NCBI RefSeq assembly: GCF_003858645.1
Contig: NZ_RQJP01000001.1
Span: 1,240,001-1,304,000 of the forward strand
Direction: 5' to 3'
DNA length: 64,000 nt
Source of the DNA: Larkinella knui
GTDB lineage: Bacteria; Bacteroidota; Bacteroidia; Cytophagales; Spirosomataceae
Shown: piece by piece, positions 18,239 through 26,684 of the stretch
How the letters are laid out: every line of letters starts with the position of its first letter
How positions within the stretch are numbered: the stretch's first letter is position 1
Position numbers and translations under genes: made by a program
Notes under the pieces: generated by a model
The model's database searches: none
Told to the model about the DNA's origin: nothing
What the model saw: the letters and a program-made list of their open reading frames with translations, nothing else

Positions 18239-19720
18239 TTAGTTCAACTCTTCCAATGCCTTTTTCATGGCGTCGATCTGGCGCTTTTTCTGTAATCCCG
18301 TTGGGGCGGCCACCCGTTCGCGGCAGTCGAAAATACCGCATCGCTCGCAGGCTTCGTTGACAATCCGCTGGGAAATATCGGGCGATAACGGATTCAAAAA
18401 CCGCATTTTACTTTTGAGGGTATCGGTCATTTTAAAACACATCGATACGCTCATATTTTGCTGCTGGTGAGGCTGATACGGCTGGGCTACGGACACAATA
18501 AAAAAGGTGTTCCCCGTATCGGCGTAGGTCGATAGCTGGGCCTGACACAAAGCACCGACATAATTCTTTTTCTGCAAAAACGCCAGCTCCTGGAGAATCG
18601 TCAGGGCCACCCAACGGCGGCAATAATGCTCATCGACCATGCTTTTCGGACCTTGCTGGCGGGTCAGGTGCATTTCCTTGGTCAGATGGAAATTGGTTTG
18701 CCCGGCGGTATTGTTAAACCGGTAGAAGAACAATTGATCGATGCCGAAATGCTTGGGGAGCAGGTTGCTGAGCCGGTAAAAAAAACGTTCAGGAGTGGCG
18801 TTGAAAGACTGAATCAAGCCTAGAAAAGCGTCATTACTCCAGTTGGGCTGGTCGAAAATTTCCTGCAAACGCGCAATGAGATCGTCCCGGCGAATCAGGA
18901 TTGTTCCGGCAAAATACGAGGCTTTATAATTGTTCAGAATCTGTTCGAACGACTCCGCTTCCACGTACGAATAGGTATAAGGCCGGATTTTCAGATTCAT
19001 GTACTGAAATCCCACTTCGCGGGCCAGAATGAACGTTTTCTGTTCAATCGACAGGTGATTGTTGAGGTAGAGCGTGCCGGATTCCGGACGGAAAACGGAG
19101 CGTAAACCGGCCAGCTCCGGGTTCGTCTCCCGGCTGAAAGTCAGAATTTTGTAATTATACCGGGTTCGTAACAGGCTGCTGAGTAAGCTCTCATCGACCA
19201 GCGAATGACTGGACGCAAACTCCGTTAAAAACCGGTCGCCGTCCTGCTCGATGTCTTCGAAATAGTTGTCGTGCATTTCCTGATACGACCGCAGTACCGC
19301 CATGTATAACCGTTCGACGCTGACGTGATAACTCCGGCCGATGTTCATGATCGTTGAAATCATGGCGCTAACTTTGGCGGGCGCTTCTGCCAGCAATTCG
19401 AGCAAATCGGAAGGGTCGATACCCAATAATTCGAGCGGTATTTCGGTTAAAAACCGGGAGCGAAGCAGTTCAGAAATCGGCTCCAGTTTCTTGCTGAGTT
19501 TGAGCGAAACCAAGGTGTCATAATCCACATCCATCGCCCGGGCCAGGGCGGCAATCTTATCGGTTTTGGGGTATTTCCGGCCTTTTTCAATTTCGGTCAA
19601 ATACGAAACCGAAAGCCCCGAGATCTGGCCCAGTTCACTGATCGACAACCCTTTATCCAACCGAATTTGTTTTAATTTCAGGCCAAAAAGCAATCGGATA
19701 TGATCGGTGTATACAGCCAC
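18239..19720 (-). CDS. XRE-family regulator, long ScfR/RamB-like type
   Basis: 493 residues from a GTG start at 19720; no ATG precedes the DNA-binding domain. An XRE helix-turn-helix lies at about 12-66 (ISELGQISGLSVSYLTEIEKG). The central part matches the IrrE/ImmA-like region of long XRE regulators, but the zinc-protease motif HExxH is replaced by AREVGF (LAREVGFQYMN), so no peptidase activity is expected. The C-terminal cysteine motif CERCGIFDCRER resembles the DUF2083 end of short-chain-fatty-acid regulators such as RamB/ScfR. The adjacent acyl-CoA dehydrogenase makes acyl-CoA-linked control plausible. Confidence 0.82.
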   Translation of the reverse strand: MAVYTDHIRLLFGLKLKQIRLDKGLSISELGQISGLSVSYLTEIEKGRKYPKTDKIAALARAMDVDYDTLVSLKLSKKLEPISELLRSRFLTEIPLELLGIDPSDLLELLAEAPAKVSAMISTIMNIGRSYHVSVERLYMAVLRSYQEMHDNYFEDIEQDGDRFLTEFASSHSLVDESLLSSLLRTRYNYKILTFSRETNPELAGLRSVFRPESGTLYLNNHLSIEQKTFILAREVGFQYMNLKIRPYTYSYVEAESFEQILNNYKASYFAGTILIRRDDLIARLQEIFDQPNWSNDAFLGLIQSFNATPERFFYRLSNLLPKHFGIDQLFFYRFNNTAGQTNFHLTKEMHLTRQQGPKSMVDEHYCRRWVALTILQELAFLQKKNYVGALCQAQLSTYADTGNTFFIVSVAQPYQPHQQQNMSVSMCFKMTDTLKSKMRFLNPLSPDISQRIVNEACERCGIFDCRERVAAPTGLQKKRQIDAMKKALEELN

Positions 19721-19783
19721 TAGGTCGGGATGGTTAAGAGATTGATGGTAGTAAAAATACCGCTAAAAACAACGGTAAACAAA

Positions 19784-19820
19784 AAAGTCCACCCGGATTG
19801 ATGACTTCCGGGTGGACTTT
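19784..19820 (-). terminator. Intrinsic terminator of the 19837-20295 lipoprotein gene
   Basis: A perfect 13-bp stem (AAAGTCCACCCGG / CCGGGTGGACTTT) encloses an 11-nt loop. On the minus strand it is followed by a T-rich tract, and it lies 16 nt after the lipoprotein stop codon. Confidence 0.9.
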
Positions 19821-19836
19821 ACAGACAAAAGACACT

Positions 19837-20295
19837 TTATCGTTTAGAACCTTTATAGGATCTGGTCCATTTGGCCACCGTGCCGCTTTGGTTTACCGTA
19901 GTGACCGATGTAACGGTTACCACTTTGCCTTCGAACAGGCCCGAGCCTAAAAATTCGGCATCGTATTGCTTGTTGCCTAACCTCATTTGGTCGCGGGTCC
20001 GATTGATCGAGAACTTCGTACCGTCTAATTTAACGACATCCGTGACACTGCTTAAACCCGGAAATTCGGTGGTCATTTTGAGTTCATTCGCAGCGTCGCC
20101 TTTACTGAATGTAATCAATCCTTTACCGCTGTCTTCGTTGAAATCGATGGTGCCAATTAGCGTTTTTGACGTATAATCAATGTCGTAGATACCGATGTAC
20201 TGTTCCCGAGGATCAACATTCTCTGCTTCAGAATCGCCTTTTTTACAGGACGCTATGCTCAATACCAGGATGAAAAGAATGACGATTTGTCTCAT
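19837..20295 (-). CDS. Small lipoprotein of unknown function
   Basis: 152 residues from the ATG at 20295; an alternative TTG at 20316 would add seven residues. The signal MRQIVILFILVLSIASCKKG carries a good lipobox (SIASC, Cys at residue 17). The mature part (IGIYDIDYTSKTLIGTIDFNEDSG through FEGKVVTVTSVTTVN) looks like a small beta-barrel or lipocalin-like fold, a common architecture in Bacteroidota lipoproteins. I do not recognise a specific family. It is a single-gene unit with its own terminator. Confidence 0.75.
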   Translation of the reverse strand: MRQIVILFILVLSIASCKKGDSEAENVDPREQYIGIYDIDYTSKTLIGTIDFNEDSGKGLITFSKGDAANELKMTTEFPGLSSVTDVVKLDGTKFSINRTRDQMRLGNKQYDAEFLGSGLFEGKVVTVTSVTTVNQSGTVAKWTRSYKGSKR

Positions 20296-20422
20296 TTGGC
20301 CAATGCTGTTTTTCAAAGTTGAAAATGTAGATAAAAGGCTGTTTCGCTATAAAACGAAATTGGGGGGCTATATGGTATAATAGCGGGAAAGGACGGGCCA
20401 AAAAGGGAAGTATTCAATGAAG

Positions 20423-20470
20423 AAAGACCACTAAAGAATGAAGTCAAAGCATTCATTATCAGTGGTCTTT
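20423..20470 (-). terminator. Probable terminator of the osmC-like gene
   Basis: AAAGACCACT (20423-20432) pairs with AGTGGTCTTT (20461-20470), 15 nt after the OsmC stop. The inner part pairs imperfectly, and a short T-rich run follows on the minus strand. Confidence 0.7.
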
Positions 20471-20485
20471 CCGGATTTTTGTACG

Positions 20486-20908
20486 TTATTCCAGCGTTGC
20501 GTCGACGCTGATGGCGGTATTGAATAATTTTGAAATCGGGCAATTTTTTTCGGCGTGTCCGACAAGCTCGTCGAATTTTTCTTTCGTAATACCGGGTACG
20601 CTGGCTGTTACGGTCAATTTCGAACTGGTGATGCTGCTGCTGGCGGGATCGAGCGTAACGACTGCTTTGGCATCGATGAAGGTAGCGGTAAAACCGGCTC
20701 CCTGAATGTTAAACGCTAATTGCATCGCAAAACAACCCGAGTGTGCGGCTGCTGCCAGTTCTTCCGGATTTGTGCCAACGCCGTCGGCAAAGCGGGTATT
20801 GAATGAATATTGGGTCCCGTTGAGCACCGTGCTGGCGGTGGTAAGGGTACCTTTTCCGTCTTTGCCCGAACCTTCCCAATGGGCCGTAGCATTGCGTTTG
20901 ATTTCCAT
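20486..20908 (-). CDS. osmC: OsmC-family peroxiredoxin
   Basis: 140 residues, the usual length. Both redox cysteines are present: Cys59 in AAAHSGCFAM and Cys123 in EKNCPISKLF. The N-terminal beta-strand region (THAHWEGSG-type, here TAHWEGSGKDGKG) is typical of OsmC rather than Ohr. It reduces organic hydroperoxides in the cytoplasm using thiol donors and is commonly induced by osmotic or oxidative stress. It is divergent from the MBL-fold gene at 21041. Confidence 0.9.
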   Translation of the reverse strand: MEIKRNATAHWEGSGKDGKGTLTTASTVLNGTQYSFNTRFADGVGTNPEELAAAAHSGCFAMQLAFNIQGAGFTATFIDAKAVVTLDPASSSITSSKLTVTASVPGITKEKFDELVGHAEKNCPISKLFNTAISVDATLE

Positions 20909-21040
20909 ATAGTGGATGAATTTGGGTTTGAGCCGGAAAAGTAAGAAATGTTGCGGATAGCCCGGTAACTATTCTTAGGCTTTGGCTTAAAAATAGTAGA
21001 ATTGGGGCCAAATTGTCGATCCTTCGTAAAACTGAACCTA

Positions 21041-21754
21041 ATGCAAGTACTCAAAAATCTATTTCAAGTCGGCGGAGATTTAAACGGGATTACCTTCGAC
21101 CAGCCCGGAGCCTTATGGAATGATGCGAATTCGTACGTTCTGAAGACCGCCCAGGGGCTGATTCTGTTCGATTGTGGCTGTGGGGATACGATGGAGCAAA
21201 TCTTTGCCAACATGCGGTATTGGGATCTTTCGCCCGATGACATTCGGGTTTGTTTCCTGACCCATGCGCATTACGATCACGCTGGCGGAGCGCACCTCCT
21301 GAAAGAGCGCGGGGTTAAATTCATAGCCATTGGCGAAACGGCGGATGCCGTGGCTTCCGGTGATGAACGCTGTTGCGGGTATCTCTATCACAAAATTTTC
21401 CAACCCGTAACCGTGGACCAGCTAGTCGTTGACAGCCAACGGCTTACCGTTTTGGGAGTTGAGATTGAGGTGATGCACCTGCCCGGGCACAGCAGGGGAT
21501 GCACGGCTTTCCTTTTCAATTGGGAGCAGAAACGGGTCGTTATCAGTGGCGATGTGATTGGGACGCTGTTGAGTGGCGATTTCGGCTGGAGTGGTTCCAT
21601 CGATTTCGACAAAACGATGTATACGGAATCACTGCGTCGGTTTGCCAAAGTCGATACTGACCTGATGCTGCCCGGTCACGGAATGATTTATTTTCACAAA
21701 CCCCGCCGTCGGGTCGAAGAAGCTTTAAACTCGGCTCTGATGCAGTGGCGATAG
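21041..21754 (+). CDS. MBL-fold metallo-hydrolase
   Basis: 237 residues from the ATG at 21041; the longer reading begins at a TTG at 21002 and is less likely. The zinc-binding motif HAHYDHAGG is at residues 75-83 (His75, His77, Asp79, His80). Further ligands are in MHLPGHSRGCT and LPGHGMIYF. No signal peptide is visible, so it is cytoplasmic. The set of motifs is that of generic glyoxalase-II/quorum-lactonase-like hydrolases; I cannot name the substrate. It stands alone between OsmC and the tRNA-Ser gene. Confidence 0.85.
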   Translation: MQVLKNLFQVGGDLNGITFDQPGALWNDANSYVLKTAQGLILFDCGCGDTMEQIFANMRYWDLSPDDIRVCFLTHAHYDHAGGAHLLKERGVKFIAIGETADAVASGDERCCGYLYHKIFQPVTVDQLVVDSQRLTVLGVEIEVMHLPGHSRGCTAFLFNWEQKRVVISGDVIGTLLSGDFGWSGSIDFDKTMYTESLRRFAKVDTDLMLPGHGMIYFHKPRRRVEEALNSALMQWR

Positions 21755-21840
21755 GTCAACTGTACCGGGAAACCCGCAGGAACTGCCCCCAGGCTGCGGT
21801 GCAGCCGAACCGGTTTAAGCGGAGCAGTTGGTATAATAAC

Positions 21841-21873
21841 AAAATAACCCGCTCATTATGAGCGGGTTATTTT
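21841..21873. terminator. Bidirectional terminator between MBL hydrolase and tRNA-Ser
   Basis: A near-perfect palindrome (AAAATAACCCGCTCAT, one central base, then its complement) forms a long GC-cored stem flanked by A and T runs. It therefore works for both the plus-strand MBL gene and the minus-strand tRNA, whose 3' end is 6 nt away. Confidence 0.9.
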
Positions 21874-21878
21874 GTTTG

Positions 21879-21966
21879 CAGAGAGAGCGGGATTCGAACC
21901 CGCGATACGCTTTAGACGTATACACACTTTCCAGGCGTGCTCCTTCAACCACTCGGACACCTCTCT
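21879..21966 (-). tRNA. tRNA-Ser (anticodon GGA)
   Basis: The minus-strand fold is complete: acceptor AGAGAGG pairing with TCTCTCT (one G-T at 7-66), TGTCCGAGTGG D-arm, GGA anticodon at 21932-21930 in CCTGGAAAG, a long class II variable arm (TGTATACGT...ACGTATCG), and GCGGGTTCGAATCCCGC T-arm. The discriminator is G and no CCA is encoded. The extended variable arm confirms serine; it reads UCC and UCU. Confidence 0.95.
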
Positions 21967-22028
21967 GTGCTGAATCGGGATGCAAAGATGACGGTTATTC
22001 CTGAAATTTACAACCGGTTTTTGAAAGC

Positions 22029-23096
22029 TCACAGACTCATTTCTCCACAAATCGGCGTAACCAGACGTTTTTTCAGCGTTTCAGGATCGGGTTCATTGGC
22101 CAGCAGAAACATTAATTTCGTGATGGCGGCTTCGACCGTACAATCACTGCCGCTCAAAACGCCGATTTCAGCCAGCACTTTACTCGTTTGGTAGCGGCCC
22201 TGCGTCACCCGGCCGCCGTCGCACTGGGAGACGTTGAAAATGACCAGCCCGCGGTCGATGGCACTTTCCAGGGCGTTTAGAAACCAGGTTTCCGTCGGCG
22301 CATTTCCGGAGCCGTAACTTTCCAGCACCATGCCTTTCAAACCCGGTATTCCGAGAATAGAACTGATAATCTGATGGTTGATTCCCGGAAATAGCGGTAA
22401 TACGACGACGTGCGTGTCCATTTCCTCGTAAACCGTCAATTTCGACTGTGGCCGGTACGGCTTAATAAAAGGCGTGTTGTATTCGATATTGACGCCGGCC
22501 ATGGCCAGATGCGGGTAATTCTCAGACTGAAAAGCATTAAAATGAACGCTTTCTTTTTTCTTCGCCCGGTTTCCGCGAAGCAGCAGCGAATTGAAATAAA
22601 TGCATACTTCCGGCACCATCGGACGACCGTTTTCCTGCGCAGCTGCAATTTCCATCGCCGTAATAAAATTTTCCCGGGCATCGGACCGCGCCACCCCGAT
22701 GGGCAATTGCGCGCCGGTTAGAATGACCGGTTTGTACAGCCCTTCGAGCAAAAAACTCAGCGCAGACGCTGTGTAAGCCATTGTGTCCGTGCCGTGCAGA
22801 ATCACGAAACTGTCGTAGGCATCATAATTTTCCCGAATAATCCGGGCCAGCGCAATCCAGTTCAATGGCCGCATGTTCGACGAATCGATCAATTCGTTCA
22901 GCACGACGACGGTCAGTTCGAAATCCAGCCGACGGATTTCGGGCACACGGTCCAGAATCTGTTCAAAATCAAAAGGTACTAACTGATCATTTTGCCGGTC
23001 ATAGACCATGCCCAGCGTTCCGCCGGTATAAATAACCAGAACGGATGAGCGCGATTGACCGGGTAAAACCGGATTGATGTGAATGGTGCGGTACAT
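22029..23096 (-). CDS. ansA: Type I L-asparaginase
   Basis: 355 residues, no signal peptide. The nucleophile motif YTGGTLGM has its reactive threonine at position 27, and the second signature LHGTDTMAYTASALSF follows, as in cytoplasmic type I enzymes. It hydrolyses asparagine to aspartate and ammonia. Its start lies 2 nt after the TatD stop, so it is the last gene of the minus-strand run that begins at 27671. There is no functional link to the glycan genes upstream other than shared transcription. Confidence 0.92.
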   Translation of the reverse strand: MYRTIHINPVLPGQSRSSVLVIYTGGTLGMVYDRQNDQLVPFDFEQILDRVPEIRRLDFELTVVVLNELIDSSNMRPLNWIALARIIRENYDAYDSFVILHGTDTMAYTASALSFLLEGLYKPVILTGAQLPIGVARSDARENFITAMEIAAAQENGRPMVPEVCIYFNSLLLRGNRAKKKESVHFNAFQSENYPHLAMAGVNIEYNTPFIKPYRPQSKLTVYEEMDTHVVVLPLFPGINHQIISSILGIPGLKGMVLESYGSGNAPTETWFLNALESAIDRGLVIFNVSQCDGGRVTQGRYQTSKVLAEIGVLSGSDCTVEAAITKLMFLLANEPDPETLKKRLVTPICGEMSL

Positions 23097-23098
23097 GC

Positions 23099-23878
23099 TT
23101 ATCGTTGCAGGAGTTGGTGGGCATTTCGGGTAGTCTGCTCATCGACCACATTGAGCGGAATCTCTTTCAAATCAGCAAGCCGTTGCGCAATCAGCTTCAG
23201 ATAGGCCGGTTCATTTCGCTTGCCGCGGTAGGGAACGGGAGCCAGATAGGGCGCGTCGGTCTCGAGCACCAGGTGTTCCAGATCGATGTGCGGAAGCACT
23301 TTATCCAAACCGCCATTTTTGAAGGTCGATACGCCACCGATGCCCAGCTTGAAACCCAGATCGATGGCGCGCCGGGCTTCATCGACGGTGCCGACAAAGC
23401 AGTGAAAAATACCGTTCAGGTTTGGTAGAGCCAGTTTTTCGATCAGGTCGGCCGCTTCAGCAAACGCGTTGCGGCCACCATTGGCGCCGGATCGGCTGTG
23501 GATCGAAACCGGTAAATTGCGCTGGGAAGCCCACTGTAACTGGATCGTAAACGCTTCGAACTGGCGGTCGATGTGGGTCAAATCCCAGTAAAAATCCAGA
23601 CCGATTTCGCCAATGGCAATGAATGAATACCGGTTGAGCCAACTTTCGGCGGTGGCCAGTTCGTCCTCAACGGTTTCACCGACGTAGCAGGGATGAAGCC
23701 CCATCATCGGCAAACAGCGGTCGGGAAACTGACGGGCGAGCGCCATCATGCCGTCGATGGTTTCGGTTGCGCAGTTGGGCATCCAGATTTGGGAAACGCC
23801 CTGTTGTTCTGCCGCCATCAACATGGCGTTTTTATCATCGAATTGAAGGTCGTAAATATGGGCGTGGGTGTCAATCAT
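23099..23878 (-). CDS. TatD-family metal-dependent hydrolase
   Basis: 259 residues from the ATG at 23878, which overlaps the stop of the upstream glycosyltransferase by 4 nt (ATGA). The longer frame to 24208 lies within that gene. TatD motifs are MIDTHAHIYD (His5, His7), GEIGLDFYW, SIHSRSG, GIFHCFVG and ETDAPYLAP. The family has 3'-5' DNase and RNase activity and a role in DNA repair. The length is standard. Confidence 0.92.
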   Translation of the reverse strand: MIDTHAHIYDLQFDDKNAMLMAAEQQGVSQIWMPNCATETIDGMMALARQFPDRCLPMMGLHPCYVGETVEDELATAESWLNRYSFIAIGEIGLDFYWDLTHIDRQFEAFTIQLQWASQRNLPVSIHSRSGANGGRNAFAEAADLIEKLALPNLNGIFHCFVGTVDEARRAIDLGFKLGIGGVSTFKNGGLDKVLPHIDLEHLVLETDAPYLAPVPYRGKRNEPAYLKLIAQRLADLKEIPLNVVDEQTTRNAHQLLQR

Positions 23879-24867
23879 GGATACGTTCGGCCTTTCCAGA
23901 CCACCTTTGTTGGTAACAAATAGTAAATAAGCGTAATCAAATATCCGATGTGCAGGTAAAACTCGTAGCCAGCTAAAGAGGTCAGCAAGTCCCACCGGCG
24001 AAACCGGTTTAGAATCCAGAGCAACTGGACCGTCTGGGTAACAAATTTGATGATCCAGATGGTTGCAGCCAGCGCCGGAGACCCGAAGGCCAGGGCAATC
24101 AGGAACGGGTAATAGACCAGTTGGAGGAGGAAAAGCAGGATAAAGTAAACCGGCAATTGCAACGCACCGACCATCCAGCGTTTTCGTTGTTGCAACCAAC
24201 TTTTCCAATTTGGTAACGGGCGGGTTGTCGCCAGGACGTCGCGATTGAAAAGATGTCCAAACAAAAAACCGCGTTGAACCACCTCCCTGAAAAGCTGGTA
24301 ATCTTCGACGACGGAAAAGGGCAGATTTTCGTAACCGCCCACGGCATCATAGGCCGTTCGTCGCACGGCCATATTATTGCCCATCGCCGTGACCGGAATA
24401 GTCAGATCGGCAAATTGTTTGATCAGAAATTGACCATAAAACCAATCGACCGCCTGTAGACGCTGAAACCAGTTTTGGCCCATAATCTGCGTACAACCCG
24501 TCAGGATGCCGATTCCGGGCTGTTCGAACGGTTTGATCATGCCGTCAATCCAGCCGGGAGCTACTTCACAGTCGGCATCGGTGAACAGCAGAATCCGGCC
24601 CCGGGCGTGCTGGGCGAGCTGCGCCAGCACGTTGGCTTTTCCGGCCTGTTGACCCACGCGCCCGATGATCGTAAAAAGCCGGAAGTGTGGTTTGTCTTTG
24701 ATAAAATCGCCGACCAGCGAGCCGGTTTTATCCTCCGACTGATCGTTGCCGATCAAAACTTCGTAGCGATCCGGCGGATACTGAAGTCGTTCGATGGACT
24801 GAAGACAGCTTAAAATGGTATCTTCCTCGTTGCGGGCGGCAATCAGAATGCTGGCGTCAATCTTCAC
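23875..24867 (-). CDS. Membrane glycosyltransferase, GT2
   Basis: 330 residues starting at a GTG (24867) that overlaps the deacetylase stop by 4 nt. The GT-A fold opens SILIAARNEEDTILSCLQSI. Then come the nucleotide/metal motif LLFTDADCEV, a VVEDYQLF acceptor-site segment and the QQRKRW motif, i.e. the D,D,D,QxxRW pattern of processive GT2 enzymes. Two to three C-terminal transmembrane segments follow. With the neighbouring NodB-type deacetylase and second GT2, it probably builds an amino-sugar-containing envelope polymer or glycolipid. Confidence 0.87.
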   Translation of the reverse strand: MKIDASILIAARNEEDTILSCLQSIERLQYPPDRYEVLIGNDQSEDKTGSLVGDFIKDKPHFRLFTIIGRVGQQAGKANVLAQLAQHARGRILLFTDADCEVAPGWIDGMIKPFEQPGIGILTGCTQIMGQNWFQRLQAVDWFYGQFLIKQFADLTIPVTAMGNNMAVRRTAYDAVGGYENLPFSVVEDYQLFREVVQRGFLFGHLFNRDVLATTRPLPNWKSWLQQRKRWMVGALQLPVYFILLFLLQLVYYPFLIALAFGSPALAATIWIIKFVTQTVQLLWILNRFRRWDLLTSLAGYEFYLHIGYLITLIYYLLPTKVVWKGRTYP

Positions 24868-25511
24868 GAAGCCGAAGTCTTTAAGCCGGCCGTTTGGGGC
24901 AAACCGTCAAAACGATAACCGAGATCTGAAAAATGAGCAAGAACGCGGGGCAATGCATAACTCATTCGGGGCCAGGCTTTAATGCTGTCGTGGAACAGAA
25001 TGATGGAACCTGGTTCGGTGTGCTTCAGGGTTTTCTGCAACACCACCTCGGGTTGGAGCGACAACGAAAAATCGCCCGTCAGCACATCCCACATAATGAC
25101 ATCATGGGTTTTCAGAACTTCAGTGCCCTGACTGCGTTTCAGACGGCCGTAGGGCGGTCGAAAAAGCCGGGTAGCCGTTCCCAGCTGTTGCTGACATTGG
25201 CGGAAGTTTTCCAGATACGGTTCGTCCTCGGTTTTCCAGCCATTCATGTGGTTAAAGGTATGATTGCCAACGGAGTGCCCGGCTTGCTGAACCAAGTTAA
25301 AAATACCGGGATGCTTCCTGACATTATCGCCAATGCAAAAAAAGGTCGCTTTCGCCTGAAATTTTTGCAGGGTTTGCAAGACAAACTCGGTGACTTCCGG
25401 GATCGGTCCGTCGTCGAACGTCAAATAAATAATCTTCTCCTGGGTGCGAACGCGCCATTTAAAACGGGGGTAAAGGGCCCGAAGGAGAAAATTCGTTTTA
25501 TGTAAAAACAT
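24864..25511 (-). CDS. Polysaccharide deacetylase (NodB/CE4)
   Basis: 215 residues. NodB homology motifs in order: YLTFDDGPIPE (catalytic Asp and metal Asp), GHSVGNHTFNH (metal His pair), FRPPYGRLK and ILFHDSIKAW. It lacks a cleavable signal; a short hydrophobic N-terminus may attach it to the inner membrane. CE4 enzymes remove N-acetyl groups from GlcNAc or MurNAc units. It lies between two GT2 genes and overlaps one of them, so it likely modifies their product. Confidence 0.9.
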   Translation of the reverse strand: MFLHKTNFLLRALYPRFKWRVRTQEKIIYLTFDDGPIPEVTEFVLQTLQKFQAKATFFCIGDNVRKHPGIFNLVQQAGHSVGNHTFNHMNGWKTEDEPYLENFRQCQQQLGTATRLFRPPYGRLKRSQGTEVLKTHDVIMWDVLTGDFSLSLQPEVVLQKTLKHTEPGSIILFHDSIKAWPRMSYALPRVLAHFSDLGYRFDGLPQTAGLKTSAS

Positions 25512-25544
25512 AGAATCAGTTCGTCAGGGCGGTTTTTGATACGG

Positions 25545-26678
25545 TTAACGCAGGGTCCGGCCTTTCCAGTTAAATCCTTTTTGCTGGGCTGCCAGGCCAA
25601 AAAAAACGACGTAGAGCGGGTAAACCAACTGCGTTACCGGAATCCAGAGAATGCTTGCTTTCTTTTTCAGAAACGCCAGTACGGAGCCCAAAAATAGCCA
25701 CTCCGGTACAGCTTTCAAGGCTACGATGCTGAAAAGTTGATCGCCCGTCAGATTCGATAGAAAATAGCCGACCAGAGCGATGGGTACGGCCAGATTACTC
25801 GCGAAAATAAAAACCGCTAACACCGACGGCAACCAACTTTGATAAGCTCGCCATTTGCTGGCCCATCGTTTCCGCTGCTGGTAGAAAGCCTGCAAGGTAG
25901 GCTGGGGAGCCGTATGAACGATGGCATCCGGACTTTTCAAGAATCTAACACCGTTAGGATAGTGGCTGGCGATCTTGTGCATGAGCAATTCATCGTCACC
26001 GGAAGCCACATGGTCGATGCCATCAAAACCGCCTACAGCTTCAAAAACGCGCTTTTCGTAGGTCAGATTCGCTCCATTGCACATGGTTGGCGAACCCATT
26101 TCCATGGTGCAGGCCCCCGCACCAATGAGACTGCTGCTCTCGACAGTTTGTAAATTACCAAAAACGGTATGATCGGGGTTGAAACTGATCGGCCCACTGA
26201 TAAGCCGGGCACCGGTATGCTGGTAGAAAGCCGCAATGGTTGCCAGCCAGCGCGGCCCCACACGGCAATCGCCGTCGGTCGTTACAATCAAATCGCCGGT
26301 TGCCACGGTAATACTCTGCCGGATTGCGCGTTTTTTGGGAGACGTGGTGGGCTCGTTGGCAAGGGGCAGGGGGCACAGGAAATACGACATCTGATCGACT
26401 AGCGACTGCGTGATTTTCAGCGTGTTATCCGTTGAGGAATCGTCTGCTACGATTACTTCAAAATGAGCAGCCGAATACGTTTGATTCTGTAAATCCTGGA
26501 GTAAAAGGGGTAATGTATAGGCTTCGTTTCGGACGGGGATAATAACACTTATCTTAGGTAAATTGGTGAACACCAACGAATCGGGAGCTTTAAAAATCGT
26601 CATTCGCCACCACTTACTAGTCAGGATCAGCGTAAATAGTGCATAGACTAGAGATATACTTAATAGGGTATAATACAT
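25545..26678 (-). CDS. Membrane glycosyltransferase, GT2
   Basis: 377 residues from the ATG at 26678; a TTG at 26684 is an alternative. An N-terminal membrane anchor precedes a GT-A domain with ISVIIPVRNEAYTLPLLL, VVTTDGDCRVG-like metal site (IVTTDGDCRV), ASGDDELLMH and the QQRKRW motif, and two or three C-terminal membrane segments. The layout resembles NodC/IcaA-type synthases. It is 6 nt downstream of the flippase-like gene and 33 nt upstream of the deacetylase. Confidence 0.87.
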   Translation of the reverse strand: MYYTLLSISLVYALFTLILTSKWWRMTIFKAPDSLVFTNLPKISVIIPVRNEAYTLPLLLQDLQNQTYSAAHFEVIVADDSSTDNTLKITQSLVDQMSYFLCPLPLANEPTTSPKKRAIRQSITVATGDLIVTTDGDCRVGPRWLATIAAFYQHTGARLISGPISFNPDHTVFGNLQTVESSSLIGAGACTMEMGSPTMCNGANLTYEKRVFEAVGGFDGIDHVASGDDELLMHKIASHYPNGVRFLKSPDAIVHTAPQPTLQAFYQQRKRWASKWRAYQSWLPSVLAVFIFASNLAVPIALVGYFLSNLTGDQLFSIVALKAVPEWLFLGSVLAFLKKKASILWIPVTQLVYPLYVVFFGLAAQQKGFNWKGRTLR

Positions 26679-26684
26679 TATCAA

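Noticed and set aside
23879-24208. Upstream extension of the TatD gene
   Set aside because: Inside the GT2 gene; TatD proteins begin directly with MIDTHAH.
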